The position numbers and the translations under genes are program-made. Below are positions 15,170-23,904 of a stretch of DNA of 64,000 nt, piece by piece. The notes under the pieces were generated by a model. It ran no database searches and was not told where the DNA came from. It worked only from the letters and a program-made list of their open reading frames with translations. This DNA is from an uncultured Flavobacteriales bacterium (GTDB lineage: Bacteria; Bacteroidota; Bacteroidia; Flavobacteriales_D; Sanyastnellaceae), in contig CALKGQ010000002.1 of assembly GCA_938085425.1 (NCBI GenBank), forward strand, positions 62,001 to 126,000. The letters are read 5' to 3'. The stretch's first letter is position 1. The number at the start of each line of letters is the position of its first letter.

Positions 15170-17236
15170 ATGGCCATGAAGAAAATTGGAAACTTGTTGG
15201 AGGGCGAATGGAAAACAGGCAGCGGGGAGGGCATTCCTCTGACGCATGCCATCACTGGACAGGCCATTGGTTTGGCGGATTCTGAGGGGCTCCCCCTCGA
15301 TCGGGCCTACATATTTGCGCGGGAGGTCGGAGGGCCCGCTCTCCGAAAAATGACGTTTCAGGAAAGAGGAAGAATGCTCAAGCGCTTGGCCTTGTTTCTT
15401 CAAGAACGGAAAGAGGACTTTTACAAGGTGAGCTGGGCCACAGGCGCCACGCGAGCAGACAGCTGGATCGACATTGAAGGCGGCATCGGCAACCTTTTTG
15501 CCAATGCAAGCCTTCGAAGGAAGCTTCCCGACACGCCATTCGCCACCGATGGAGATTTTGTGCCTTTGGGAAGGCAAGGCTCGTTTGGAGGACACCATCT
15601 CTTGGTGCCAAAACAAGGTGTGGCGGTCCACATCAATGCATTCAACTTTCCAGTTTGGGGCATGCTTGAAAAGGTCGCCGTGAATTGGATGGCTGGGGTA
15701 CCGGCCATTGTCAAGCCAGCGACTGTGACTTCGTTTTTGACAGAATCTGTGGTTGCTGCCATTCACGAAAGCGGCATCCTGCCCCCAGGAGCCCTTCAAC
15801 TCGTTTGCGGCTCCGCGAGGAACATTTTGGACTTTGTCGATGAACGAGATGTGGTGACGTTCACAGGTTCAGCCCAAACAGGGAGGCTTTTGAAAAGCCA
15901 TCCTCGATTGTCAGCGCACTCCGTCCCCTTCAACATGGAAGCGGACTCTTTGAATTCTGCCGTTCTTGGTCCCGACGCGGGCCCTGGCTCACCTGAATTC
16001 GATTTGTTCATCAAAGAAGTGCGCAAAGAAATGACCGTCAAGTGCGGACAGAAATGCACCGCTGTTCGACGCATTTTTGTGCCAAGGCAACACATGGATG
16101 CAGTGCAAGAAGCCCTGACCGCTCAATTGTCCCAAACAATCATCGGCGACCCCCAACTCGAAGGGGTGCGGATGGGGGCTTTGGTGGGCAAGAGCCAATG
16201 TCAAGATGTATTGGACCAGGTGGCCCACATCGAACGCGAAGCACAAATGGTCTTTGGGGCCAAGACCCCTCCGGCCTTGCGCGGTGCCGAAGCCGGTCAA
16301 GGTGCCTTCCTTCAACCCATGCTCTTCCGATCAGACCAGCCCCATGAAGCCATGGCAGTTCATGAAATCGAGGCGTTTGGCCCCGTCAGCACCATGATGC
16401 CTTACGACGACGTCGAAGAGGCCGTCGCATTGACCGGGCTCGGCAAAGGGTCTTTGTGTTGCAGCATCACCACCAACGACCAAGAAGCTGCAAAGACCTT
16501 TGTAAGAGAAGCCGCCCACATGCATGGACGAATCTTGGTGTTGAATGCCGAGTGCGCCAAGGAGAGCACCGGCCACGGATCTCCCATGCCCTTGTTGGTC
16601 CATGGCGGCCCAGGTCGTGCCGGAGGTGGGGAAGAGATGGGTGGTTTGCGTGGCATCAAACATTACATGCAACGGACAGCCATCCAAGGGCACCCCAGCA
16701 TGTTGACCGCCATCACCGAGCAGTACCAGCCTGGCGCAGCCCGTCCAGAAAGCGAGCCACACGTGTTCAGAAAACATTTTGAAGAGCTTGCGGTTGGAGA
16801 CACCGTCACCACGGCCAGGCACACCGTCACAGACGCTGACATTGCCAACTTTGCCAATGTCTCAGGAGATCACTTCTATGCGCATGTGGACGAGACCAGC
16901 CTCGAAGGCACCATGTTTGAAGGCAAGGTGGCCCATGGCTATTACATTTTGAGCAAGGCTGCTGGCTTGTTCGTGGAGCCACGCAAAGGTCCCGTGCTGT
17001 TGAACTATGGCATCGACGAGTGCCGATTCACCAAGCCTGTCTATCCAGGAACCACCATCGGGGTGAAACTGACGGTGGTGGAAAAAATCGACCAGGAACG
17101 ACGTCAACCAGAGGACGTGGCCAAAGGCATCGTCCGGTACCGTGTGGAGGTGGACGACCACGAAGGAGAAACCGTGGCCGTGGCCACCATACTCACCATG
17201 GTGAAAAAACAAGATCAGGGGCCCGACAAGTTGTGA
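15170..17236 (+). CDS. paaZ: bifunctional PaaZ: oxepin-CoA hydrolase / 3-oxo-5,6-dehydrosuberyl-CoA semialdehyde dehydrogenase
   Basis: 688 residues, matching full-length bifunctional PaaZ. Residues 1-510 are an aldehyde dehydrogenase with catalytic Glu in FNMEADSLNS and Cys in TVKCGQKCTAVRR. Residues 535-685 are a MaoC-like hot-dog hydratase starting FRKHFEELAVGD, with ADIANFANVSGDHFYAHVDE carrying the Asp/His hydratase pair. It opens the oxepin-CoA ring and oxidises the resulting aldehyde in aerobic phenylacetate breakdown. The start could be 15170 or the ATG two codons on. It leads a tight operon with a peptidase, a mannosidase and an aminotransferase. Other paa genes in the window (paaJ, paaY) are at 34.5-36.3 kb, not adjacent. 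Confidence 0.92.
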   Translation: MAMKKIGNLLEGEWKTGSGEGIPLTHAITGQAIGLADSEGLPLDRAYIFAREVGGPALRKMTFQERGRMLKRLALFLQERKEDFYKVSWATGATRADSWIDIEGGIGNLFANASLRRKLPDTPFATDGDFVPLGRQGSFGGHHLLVPKQGVAVHINAFNFPVWGMLEKVAVNWMAGVPAIVKPATVTSFLTESVVAAIHESGILPPGALQLVCGSARNILDFVDERDVVTFTGSAQTGRLLKSHPRLSAHSVPFNMEADSLNSAVLGPDAGPGSPEFDLFIKEVRKEMTVKCGQKCTAVRRIFVPRQHMDAVQEALTAQLSQTIIGDPQLEGVRMGALVGKSQCQDVLDQVAHIEREAQMVFGAKTPPALRGAEAGQGAFLQPMLFRSDQPHEAMAVHEIEAFGPVSTMMPYDDVEEAVALTGLGKGSLCCSITTNDQEAAKTFVREAAHMHGRILVLNAECAKESTGHGSPMPLLVHGGPGRAGGGEEMGGLRGIKHYMQRTAIQGHPSMLTAITEQYQPGAARPESEPHVFRKHFEELAVGDTVTTARHTVTDADIANFANVSGDHFYAHVDETSLEGTMFEGKVAHGYYILSKAAGLFVEPRKGPVLLNYGIDECRFTKPVYPGTTIGVKLTVVEKIDQERRQPEDVAKGIVRYRVEVDDHEGETVAVATILTMVKKQDQGPDKL

Positions 17237-17238
17237 GC

Positions 17239-18744
17239 ATGGCTTGTGCAAGTCGAATCGCTTTGTGGGTTGGCCTTGTGGCCATGCCGTGCTTGGGATG
17301 GGGCCAAAAGGACCTGGATTCCCTTGACGTCTGGCTGCGTCAAATGCACCCCGACCCCTTCATCCGATGCGGCGAACAAGCATGGGACGAGGCATTGTCT
17401 CTCGCCCGAGCGGAATGGCCTGAACCCGATGCCTCCAAAGCCGACAAGGCACGTGCGGTCAATCGGTTGCTCCAGGTGCTGCAAGACAGCCATACTGCCG
17501 CTTCAACTTGGCATTGGGCTTGGGCGGTGGAGCGGCAATATGGGACAGTACCCGTCCGCTGGGCCATCGAAGGAGAAGCCCTTTGGACCCTCGATTCTGC
17601 CATCCCAGGGCTGCCAGAGGAAGTTAGGATTTTGGAACTCAATGGCGTCGCTGCCGAACACTGTGTTCGTGCGGGCATGGACCTGGCCAACATGGAGGGA
17701 TACAGCCCAGATGGTGCCAGGAGAACGGCTGCTCATGCTTTGACGCCATGGGTGCTTGGGCACACACAAAGTTCGGAATTGGCCATTGTCTGGCTGGACC
17801 CGCAATCGGGACGGGCAGACACCACCATCGTGGACGCATGGCCTTGGCGAAAATCAGGCAAGGCTTGGAACGAAATTTCCACCAAGCGACTTCCCATTGA
17901 ATGGACCTTTCCAGACGGTTCGGCCCTCGGTTCGCGTGATGCACGAAGGTTCAAAAAACGGGCAGACGGGATCGAGGCTTCTGGAAAGACGGCACGGATC
18001 CAAACATCGTGGGAAGGCGCGGCTGTGGTGAAAATCACCTCCTTTGCCCAAGGCTCGTGGCGCAGGTACCACCGGCAATTGCGCTTGGGATTTGAACGGG
18101 CGCGGGGCCTCGATTGTCCAGTCATCATCGACCTGAGAGGGAATCCAGGTGGACAGTCCCCTCGCATGGAGGCCTTGTGGCGTAAGGTGGGATTGGTCCC
18201 ACGGCACCTGCCGTACGCCTTGGTCGCCAAGCAAAGCCCTGCCACGGCCAAGGTCCATCGGAAGTTTTACCGTGGCCTGCGAAAACGATGGGTCGACCGC
18301 CACAAAGACACTTCTCCAGACGCTCGGTACATCTACCGCATGGCCACTTTGCCAGCCGGACAGACGGACACCTTGACGTTTGGACAGCAAAGGGTGGCCA
18401 AAGAAGTCTTCAAGGGAGCTGTGGCCTTGATCATCGATGGAGAATCTGCTTCAGCCACCGTGTCCTTTGCGGGCGCCTTTCAAGCCACACGTCGAGGGCC
18501 AGTCTTTGGGGAGCCTTGCCTTGGTCCCTCTGTGGGCACCATGGGCAATCCGCATTTGAAAGTGCTGCCCGATTCTCGCGTTGTGGTCAGCCTGTCGACG
18601 GCAGTGTACATGGCCCAAGCCACCAAGACCTGGGCGCAATCTCAGCCCATACGTCCCGACGTCTACATCCCAACCATGTGGCGGAGAAGCAGCAGTCTAT
18701 CGTCCCAAATCCAAGATTGGATCCATCCCCCCCTTCTTCCATGA
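17239..18744 (+). CDS. S41-family peptidase-like exported protein
   Basis: 501 residues with a signal peptide (MACASRIALWVGLVAMPCLG, then WGQ). The C-terminal half resembles the tail-specific/tricorn protease core: PVIIDLRGNPGGQSPRMEAL is the beta-strand and GG turn typical of S41, and LIIDGESASATVSFAGAF holds the probable nucleophile Ser. The expected catalytic Lys position reads GPVFGEPCLG, so the general base is not certain. No PDZ domain was recognised. It starts 2 nt after the paaZ stop codon and its own stop overlaps the GH92 start (ATGA), so it is co-translated within that operon. Substrate unknown. Confidence 0.8.
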   Translation: MACASRIALWVGLVAMPCLGWGQKDLDSLDVWLRQMHPDPFIRCGEQAWDEALSLARAEWPEPDASKADKARAVNRLLQVLQDSHTAASTWHWAWAVERQYGTVPVRWAIEGEALWTLDSAIPGLPEEVRILELNGVAAEHCVRAGMDLANMEGYSPDGARRTAAHALTPWVLGHTQSSELAIVWLDPQSGRADTTIVDAWPWRKSGKAWNEISTKRLPIEWTFPDGSALGSRDARRFKKRADGIEASGKTARIQTSWEGAAVVKITSFAQGSWRRYHRQLRLGFERARGLDCPVIIDLRGNPGGQSPRMEALWRKVGLVPRHLPYALVAKQSPATAKVHRKFYRGLRKRWVDRHKDTSPDARYIYRMATLPAGQTDTLTFGQQRVAKEVFKGAVALIIDGESASATVSFAGAFQATRRGPVFGEPCLGPSVGTMGNPHLKVLPDSRVVVSLSTAVYMAQATKTWAQSQPIRPDVYIPTMWRRSSSLSSQIQDWIHPPLLP

Positions 18745-21698
18745 AACACCTTCACTCCTTCGTCCTTTTGTCCATGTTGCTCGCGCTCGTACAATGTGGT
18801 CGCGACACCCGGCAACTTCATGAAAAGGTCAACCCATGGATTGGCACTGGCGGCCATGGACATACCTACCCAGGGGCGACCTCTCCTTTTGGCATGGTCC
18901 AGCTAAGCCCGGACACAAGGCTCGAGGGATGGGACGGATGCGGTGGCTACCACGACACCGACAGTGTCATCTATGGCTTCAGTCACACCCACCTTCAAGG
19001 GACAGGGGTGAGCGACTATGGTGACATCCTTGTGATGCCTTGCACGCAATACAGGACTGGAACCACCTGGAAGGACAAGTACAAGAGCGCATTCAACAAA
19101 TCTTCGGAACATGGCCACGCTGGCTATTATTCAGTCGAATTGAAAGACCACAACATCCGGGCAGAGTTGACCTCAACGCCTCGTGTAGGGATTCACCGCT
19201 ACACCTTGGACACACCGGACACCGTGTCCTTCATCGTGGATCTCGCCCACCGCGACGAATTGGTGCATTACAGCATTGAACCAAGAGGCAACCGCACTTT
19301 GGTGGGGCACCGCGTTTCCCAAAATTGGGCAGAAGAACAGCATGTCTATTTCGCCATACAATTCGACCAAGATTTTGTTTGGGGCGATCAACTGGGCACC
19401 ATGTCCCAAATGGACACGTTGATAGACGGCAGCCTTCAACAAGAGATGACCATGGTGCCTGTGTTTGTGGCCGACTTTGGCCCCACACCTGAGCTCAACG
19501 TGCATGTCGCACTCAGCTTCTGCGACATCGATGGAGCCCTGGCCAATCTAGAAGCTGAAGCACAGGTGTTTGACTTTGGGCATTATCGGTCGCAAAACGA
19601 AGCGAGGTGGAACGAGCAACTTGGACGGATCCAAGTCGAAGGAGGATCCAAAGAAGAAAACACGGTCTTCTTCACCTCATTGTACCATGCCACAACGGTC
19701 CCCAATCTCGCGAGCGATGTCGACGGTCGTTACAGAGGGACCGATTTGAAGGTTCATCAGATGGACCCTGGAGAAGGCGACCACTACACAGTATTTAGTC
19801 TTTGGGACACCTACCGGGCCCTCCACCCTCTCCTTTCCTGGCTCGAGCCCCAACGTTCAAGGGACATGATGCGGTCCATGCTTCGCATGTACAAGGATGG
19901 GGGCCAGCTTCCGGTTTGGGAATTGGCGGCCAATTACACCGGCTGCATGATTGGTTACCATAGCGTCCCTGCGCTGGTGGATGCCCTGTCTTGGGGCGTG
20001 GACGACTGGGACCAAGAACTCGCCTTGAAGGCGATGGTGCAGGCGGCAGATTCCATGCACCTGGGACTTGACGCCTATGCGGATCTTGGGTTCATCCCTT
20101 CCAACCATGAACATGAGAGCGTGTCCAAAACCCTGGAATACGCCTACGACGATGCTTGCATCGCAAGGATGGCCCGTCACCTGGGACAAGGCAGCCTCGC
20201 CGGCCGGTTTTCCACGAGGGCCGAACATTGGAAAAACCTCGTTCATCCGGCAAGCAAGTTCAACCAACCAAAAAGGCAAGGAGCTTGGATAGAGGGTTTT
20301 GACCCATTTGAAGTGAACTTTAACTTTACTGAGGCCAACGCCTGGCAGTACCACTTTGCCGCGGCACACGATGTGCAGGGACAAATCGCTGTGCATGGAG
20401 GGGACTCGGCCTTTTTGCAACGGCTTGACGACATGTTTGAAGCCCCAACGCAAACCACTGGACGGGTGCAGCCAGACATCACAGGGCTCATCGGTCAATA
20501 CGCCCACGGCAACGAACCAAGCCACCACGTGTCTTACCTCGCATCGTATGCAGGAGATGCTGCGGCCACGGCGAGCCGTGCGCATCGCATTTGCCGGGAC
20601 TTTTACAGCAACACCCCAGATGGACTTTGCGGCAATGAGGATTGTGGACAGATGAGTGCATGGTACGTTTGGAGCGCACTGGGCATGTACCCTGTGGAGC
20701 CTGGTTCTGGCCAACTCGTGTTGGGTTCTCCTGTGTTTTCAAGGGCCACAGTTTGGCCTCAAGGCGCCAGCCAACCCTTCACATTGTTGGCCAATGGCCT
20801 TTCCGACAAAGCCCATTTCATTCAGCGGGCCCAATGGTCCAAGGCGTCCTCCTCCCCTTGGAATTCTTTCGTATCCGTGGAAGATGTCAAGGCAGGTGGC
20901 ACCCTGACCCTTGACATGGGGACCACACCAGGCGATTCTTTGGGTGTGCAGAAAACCCATCGGCCTACCTCGAGCTGGAATTCTCCTGGATTTCTTGCGG
21001 TCCCTGGCCTGGAAGCATGCAGGGCCTTTCAGGGAGAACAGAGCTCTTTTGCATTGGACCACATCGATGCCGAAGCAGTCCTTGAATTCAGCCTAGACGG
21101 TGGCCAATCATGGTCGACCTACAAGGACCCTGTCGTGGTCCGCGAGACGAGCGACATCCTGGCGAGGGCGAGCAAAGGCGAGGTTCACTCCTCCATCATT
21201 GAACATCAAATGTTGCAGGTCACCCACGATTGGGCCATGGATCTGACTTCGCCCCCCAACAACCAATACAGTGCAGGAGGCGACCATGCTTTGATCGACG
21301 GTCTGAAAGGAGGAACCGATTACCGCACCGGGGAATGGCAAGGGTTTTGGGGGGAAACCATGGAGGCCACCATTGACCTCGGTCAAGTTGAAACGTTACG
21401 TGGCATTGAAGCCCGGGCACTTCAAGACATCAAGCCGTGGATTTGGGCACCGGCATCGGTTTCCTTTTACGCTTCTGAGGATGGCGAACGCTACCAACTC
21501 CTCTGCACCGTGGCATCCACCTTGGCCGAGGACGATTGGACCCTGGCCGTCCAGCGTTACACCTGCCAACAGCCTACCACAGCACGCTACATTCAAGTCA
21601 AGGCCCAACCGCATGCCGCCATTCCAGATTGGCATCTGGGAGCTGGAAACGACCGTTGGATGTTTTTCGACGAAATTGCCCTCGATTTGGCACCTTGA
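18741..21698 (+). CDS. GH92 family alpha-mannosidase, lipoprotein
   Basis: 985 residues. The lipoprotein signal is MKHLHSFVLLSMLLALVQC with the lipobox Cys at residue 19, so it is probably anchored in the outer or inner membrane. The GH92 domain (about residues 30-720) has the hallmark VNPWIGTGGHGHTYPGATSP, LSPDTRLEGWDGCGGY and the catalytic-region GNEDCGQMSAWYVWSALGMY. A chitobiase-C-like segment follows (AVLEFSLDGGQSWSTYKDPV), then an F5/8 type C-like carbohydrate-binding domain (MEATIDLGQVETLRGIEARA). GH92 enzymes are calcium-dependent exo-mannosidases acting on mannans or N-glycans. There is no SusC/SusD pair nearby, so this is not a classical polysaccharide utilisation locus. Confidence 0.92.
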   Translation: MKHLHSFVLLSMLLALVQCGRDTRQLHEKVNPWIGTGGHGHTYPGATSPFGMVQLSPDTRLEGWDGCGGYHDTDSVIYGFSHTHLQGTGVSDYGDILVMPCTQYRTGTTWKDKYKSAFNKSSEHGHAGYYSVELKDHNIRAELTSTPRVGIHRYTLDTPDTVSFIVDLAHRDELVHYSIEPRGNRTLVGHRVSQNWAEEQHVYFAIQFDQDFVWGDQLGTMSQMDTLIDGSLQQEMTMVPVFVADFGPTPELNVHVALSFCDIDGALANLEAEAQVFDFGHYRSQNEARWNEQLGRIQVEGGSKEENTVFFTSLYHATTVPNLASDVDGRYRGTDLKVHQMDPGEGDHYTVFSLWDTYRALHPLLSWLEPQRSRDMMRSMLRMYKDGGQLPVWELAANYTGCMIGYHSVPALVDALSWGVDDWDQELALKAMVQAADSMHLGLDAYADLGFIPSNHEHESVSKTLEYAYDDACIARMARHLGQGSLAGRFSTRAEHWKNLVHPASKFNQPKRQGAWIEGFDPFEVNFNFTEANAWQYHFAAAHDVQGQIAVHGGDSAFLQRLDDMFEAPTQTTGRVQPDITGLIGQYAHGNEPSHHVSYLASYAGDAAATASRAHRICRDFYSNTPDGLCGNEDCGQMSAWYVWSALGMYPVEPGSGQLVLGSPVFSRATVWPQGASQPFTLLANGLSDKAHFIQRAQWSKASSSPWNSFVSVEDVKAGGTLTLDMGTTPGDSLGVQKTHRPTSSWNSPGFLAVPGLEACRAFQGEQSSFALDHIDAEAVLEFSLDGGQSWSTYKDPVVVRETSDILARASKGEVHSSIIEHQMLQVTHDWAMDLTSPPNNQYSAGGDHALIDGLKGGTDYRTGEWQGFWGETMEATIDLGQVETLRGIEARALQDIKPWIWAPASVSFYASEDGERYQLLCTVASTLAEDDWTLAVQRYTCQQPTTARYIQVKAQPHAAIPDWHLGAGNDRWMFFDEIALDLAP

Positions 21699-22909
21699 TG
21701 GACCCACACTCCTCCCCTTTTTTGGACCACGGGCTGGCTTCCACCACCCTTCACCCTCTTGGACTCAAGGTTCAAAGGGCAGAGGGACCGTGGCTTCACC
21801 TCGAGGGAGGTGGCAAACTCTTTGATGCCATCTCCGGCATCGGTGTTTCCAGCTTTGGCCATGGCCACCCAAACATTCTTGGGGCATTGAAAACGCAGAT
21901 GGACCAGCACCTACATGCCATGGTGTACGGCGAATTGATGCAGGAAGTCCAAATCGAAGCGAGCCAAGCCCTGCGTGCCACACTGCCAGATCATTTGGAC
22001 GCCATCTATTTCCTGAACTCAGGCGCAGAAGCCATGGAGGCCGCCATGAAGCTGGCCAAGAGGGTGACAGGCAGACGACGTTTGTTTGGCGTGGAGGGAG
22101 GATACCACGGGAGCACCCATGGCGCCCTCTCCATCTCCTCCAACGAGGGGCGCAAATCGGCTTACCGCCCCTTGCTCCCGGACATTGATTTTTTGCCTTG
22201 GAACGAGGAGCAAGACTTGGAAAGAGTGGACGCCACGGTGGCTGCCGTGGTGGTGGAAACGGTCCAAGGAGATGCTGGAATTCGGATACCCAAGACATCT
22301 TGGCTTCTCGCCCTTCAAAAGAAATGCCAGGAGGTTGGAGCCTTGCTCATTTTGGACGAGATCCAATGTGGAATGGGCAGAACCGGAAAGCCGTGGGCCT
22401 TTGCCCATTTTGGTCTCCAGCCCGACATCGTATGCATGGGAAAGGCTTTGGGCGGTGGCATGCCGATTGGGGCTTTGGCCGCGTCGAAGTCCCACATGAA
22501 ATCCTTCGCGCATTCCCCCGCCTTGGGGCACATCACCACCTTTGGTGGACATCCCCTGGCCTGTGCAGGGGCCTTGGGCGCACTGCAGGTCATGGAACAG
22601 CTGGACTGGTCGCAACTTGAAAAGCGATGGTGCGGTTGGGAAAGGGCCCTTTCTGCACACCCAGCAGTGCACCACATGCGGCGACTTGGAGGGTTCATGG
22701 CCTTGGAATTGGGCCATGCCGACAACGTCGAGCGCGCCGTCAAGGCAGGGATTCATCATGCACAAACAGAGGGAGAAGGCGCCATGTTGTTTTGGTTCCT
22801 CAGCGTGCCCACTGCCTTCCGTTTGGCCCCTCCTTTGGTGGGGAATGACGAAGACATGGAACGTGGTCTGTCGCTCGTGTTGCGTTGCTTGGACGAGGTC
22901 GCGGGCTAG
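21698..22909 (+). CDS. class III (PLP-dependent) aminotransferase
   Basis: 403 residues. Class III fold features are ISGIGVSSFGHGHPNI, the substrate-pocket segment YFLNSGAEAMEAAMKLAK, the PLP aspartate in LILDEIQCGMGRTG, and the Schiff-base Lys in CMGKALGGGMPIGAL. It looks like acetylornithine/4-aminobutyrate-type aminotransferases; the amino donor and acceptor cannot be fixed from sequence alone. Its ATG overlaps the GH92 stop codon (TGATG), and its stop shares a CTAG palindrome with the stop of the convergent hydrolase gene. It is the last gene of the paaZ operon. Confidence 0.87.
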   Translation: MDPHSSPFLDHGLASTTLHPLGLKVQRAEGPWLHLEGGGKLFDAISGIGVSSFGHGHPNILGALKTQMDQHLHAMVYGELMQEVQIEASQALRATLPDHLDAIYFLNSGAEAMEAAMKLAKRVTGRRRLFGVEGGYHGSTHGALSISSNEGRKSAYRPLLPDIDFLPWNEEQDLERVDATVAAVVVETVQGDAGIRIPKTSWLLALQKKCQEVGALLILDEIQCGMGRTGKPWAFAHFGLQPDIVCMGKALGGGMPIGALAASKSHMKSFAHSPALGHITTFGGHPLACAGALGALQVMEQLDWSQLEKRWCGWERALSAHPAVHHMRRLGGFMALELGHADNVERAVKAGIHHAQTEGEGAMLFWFLSVPTAFRLAPPLVGNDEDMERGLSLVLRCLDEVAG

Positions 22910-23904
22910 CCGTTGGAGGATGGGGTCGTCAAGGGGGACAGCGACAATGCCCTGCGCACCCAAGACCCAATGGCCAAACTGGACCTGCGGGCTTCCGGAA
23001 GCCACTCAGGAAGCACCTGCCATCCATGAACTGCGCGTGGTTCCGTGCGCACGTGCAAAACGACCCCGGCCTTTTGAAAGCGCTCTTCAAGTACCTTGAC
23101 ATCGGGTGCCAAAAATTCGTCCTCGGCATATTCCAAGTACACCGGTGGCCAATTTTGGAAGGACGACAACAGAGGACAAACCCTTGGGTCTTTCGGATCG
23201 TGGCCGTTCAGATAATTGTGGATGTATTCCAATGCATCCCTCTGGTCGAAGGGGCTATGTGCGATGGCATTTTGGGCCACGGACGCTGAAGATTGCCTCA
23301 AATCGCACCATGGACTCAGCACCGCCACGCCTGCCAAAGACGAAAGATCAAGCCCCTCCTTTTGGCATTGCTCAACAGCGCTCAAGACCAAGTTGGCCCC
23401 GGCAGAGTCCCCCATCAGCACCAACTTCTCTCCATGCGAAAGGCAATGACGGAGCATGGCAAGCACGTCGTCATGCGCCGCAGGAAAGGGATGCTCAGGT
23501 GCCAACCGATAAGCCGGCAGCACCACCTTGCACCGGGACTGTCGGGCCAAATGAACTGCTGCGGCCCGGTACACCCTGGGACTGCCAAAGGCGAAAGCCC
23601 CTCCATGAACCCAAACCACTGTCCCTTCATCATGTTCCTTCCACTTCACCTCCGCGCCATGCCAATGTTCCGTCTTGACCTCACGGAAGTCTCCACCCCA
23701 AGGACCTGGGTTCAGGCGTGATGCCACCTCGATGGCCTGCCGCAGTTGCCAAGGCGTCACATGGGCGACGTCCCTGCGCAAGAGCCTTGCCGCACGGTGG
23801 GCCTGCTCCAACCATGCCGCCGGCGATCGCCAATCGTCTGGCAACCACGATGAAAGGGCATCGGTGCGCCCCTTGTCTTCTGGTTTGGACTCACCTGTCG
23901 TCAT
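22906..23904 (-). CDS. alpha/beta hydrolase, hormone-sensitive-lipase type esterase
   Basis: 332 residues. The oxyanion-hole motif is VVWVHGGAFAFGSPRVYR, the nucleophile elbow is LMGDSAGANLVLSAV, and the Asp and His of the triad are likely in EYAEDEFLAPDV and RAVHGW. It has no signal peptide, so it is probably cytoplasmic. Family members hydrolyse short-chain acyl esters. The ATG overlaps the stop of the M14 peptidase gene (ATGA), so the two are probably co-translated. The physiological substrate is unknown. Confidence 0.87.
   Translation of the reverse strand: MTTGESKPEDKGRTDALSSWLPDDWRSPAAWLEQAHRAARLLRRDVAHVTPWQLRQAIEVASRLNPGPWGGDFREVKTEHWHGAEVKWKEHDEGTVVWVHGGAFAFGSPRVYRAAAVHLARQSRCKVVLPAYRLAPEHPFPAAHDDVLAMLRHCLSHGEKLVLMGDSAGANLVLSAVEQCQKEGLDLSSLAGVAVLSPWCDLRQSSASVAQNAIAHSPFDQRDALEYIHNYLNGHDPKDPRVCPLLSSFQNWPPVYLEYAEDEFLAPDVKVLEERFQKAGVVLHVRTEPRAVHGWQVLPEWLPEARRSSLAIGSWVRRALSLSPLTTPSSNG

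Noticed and set aside
15163-15285. ATG at 15163 near the paaZ promoter box as an upstream small gene
   Set aside because: It is 12 nt from the box, not 4, is out of frame with paaZ and encodes a low-complexity His/Gly-rich peptide overlapping the paaZ start.
19857-20714. 285-codon minus-strand frame within GH92
   Set aside because: Shadow of the GH92 domain with conserved motifs on the plus strand.
22019-23005. 328-codon minus-strand frame over the aminotransferase
   Set aside because: Shadow of a clear class III aminotransferase; it overlaps the end of the esterase gene as well.
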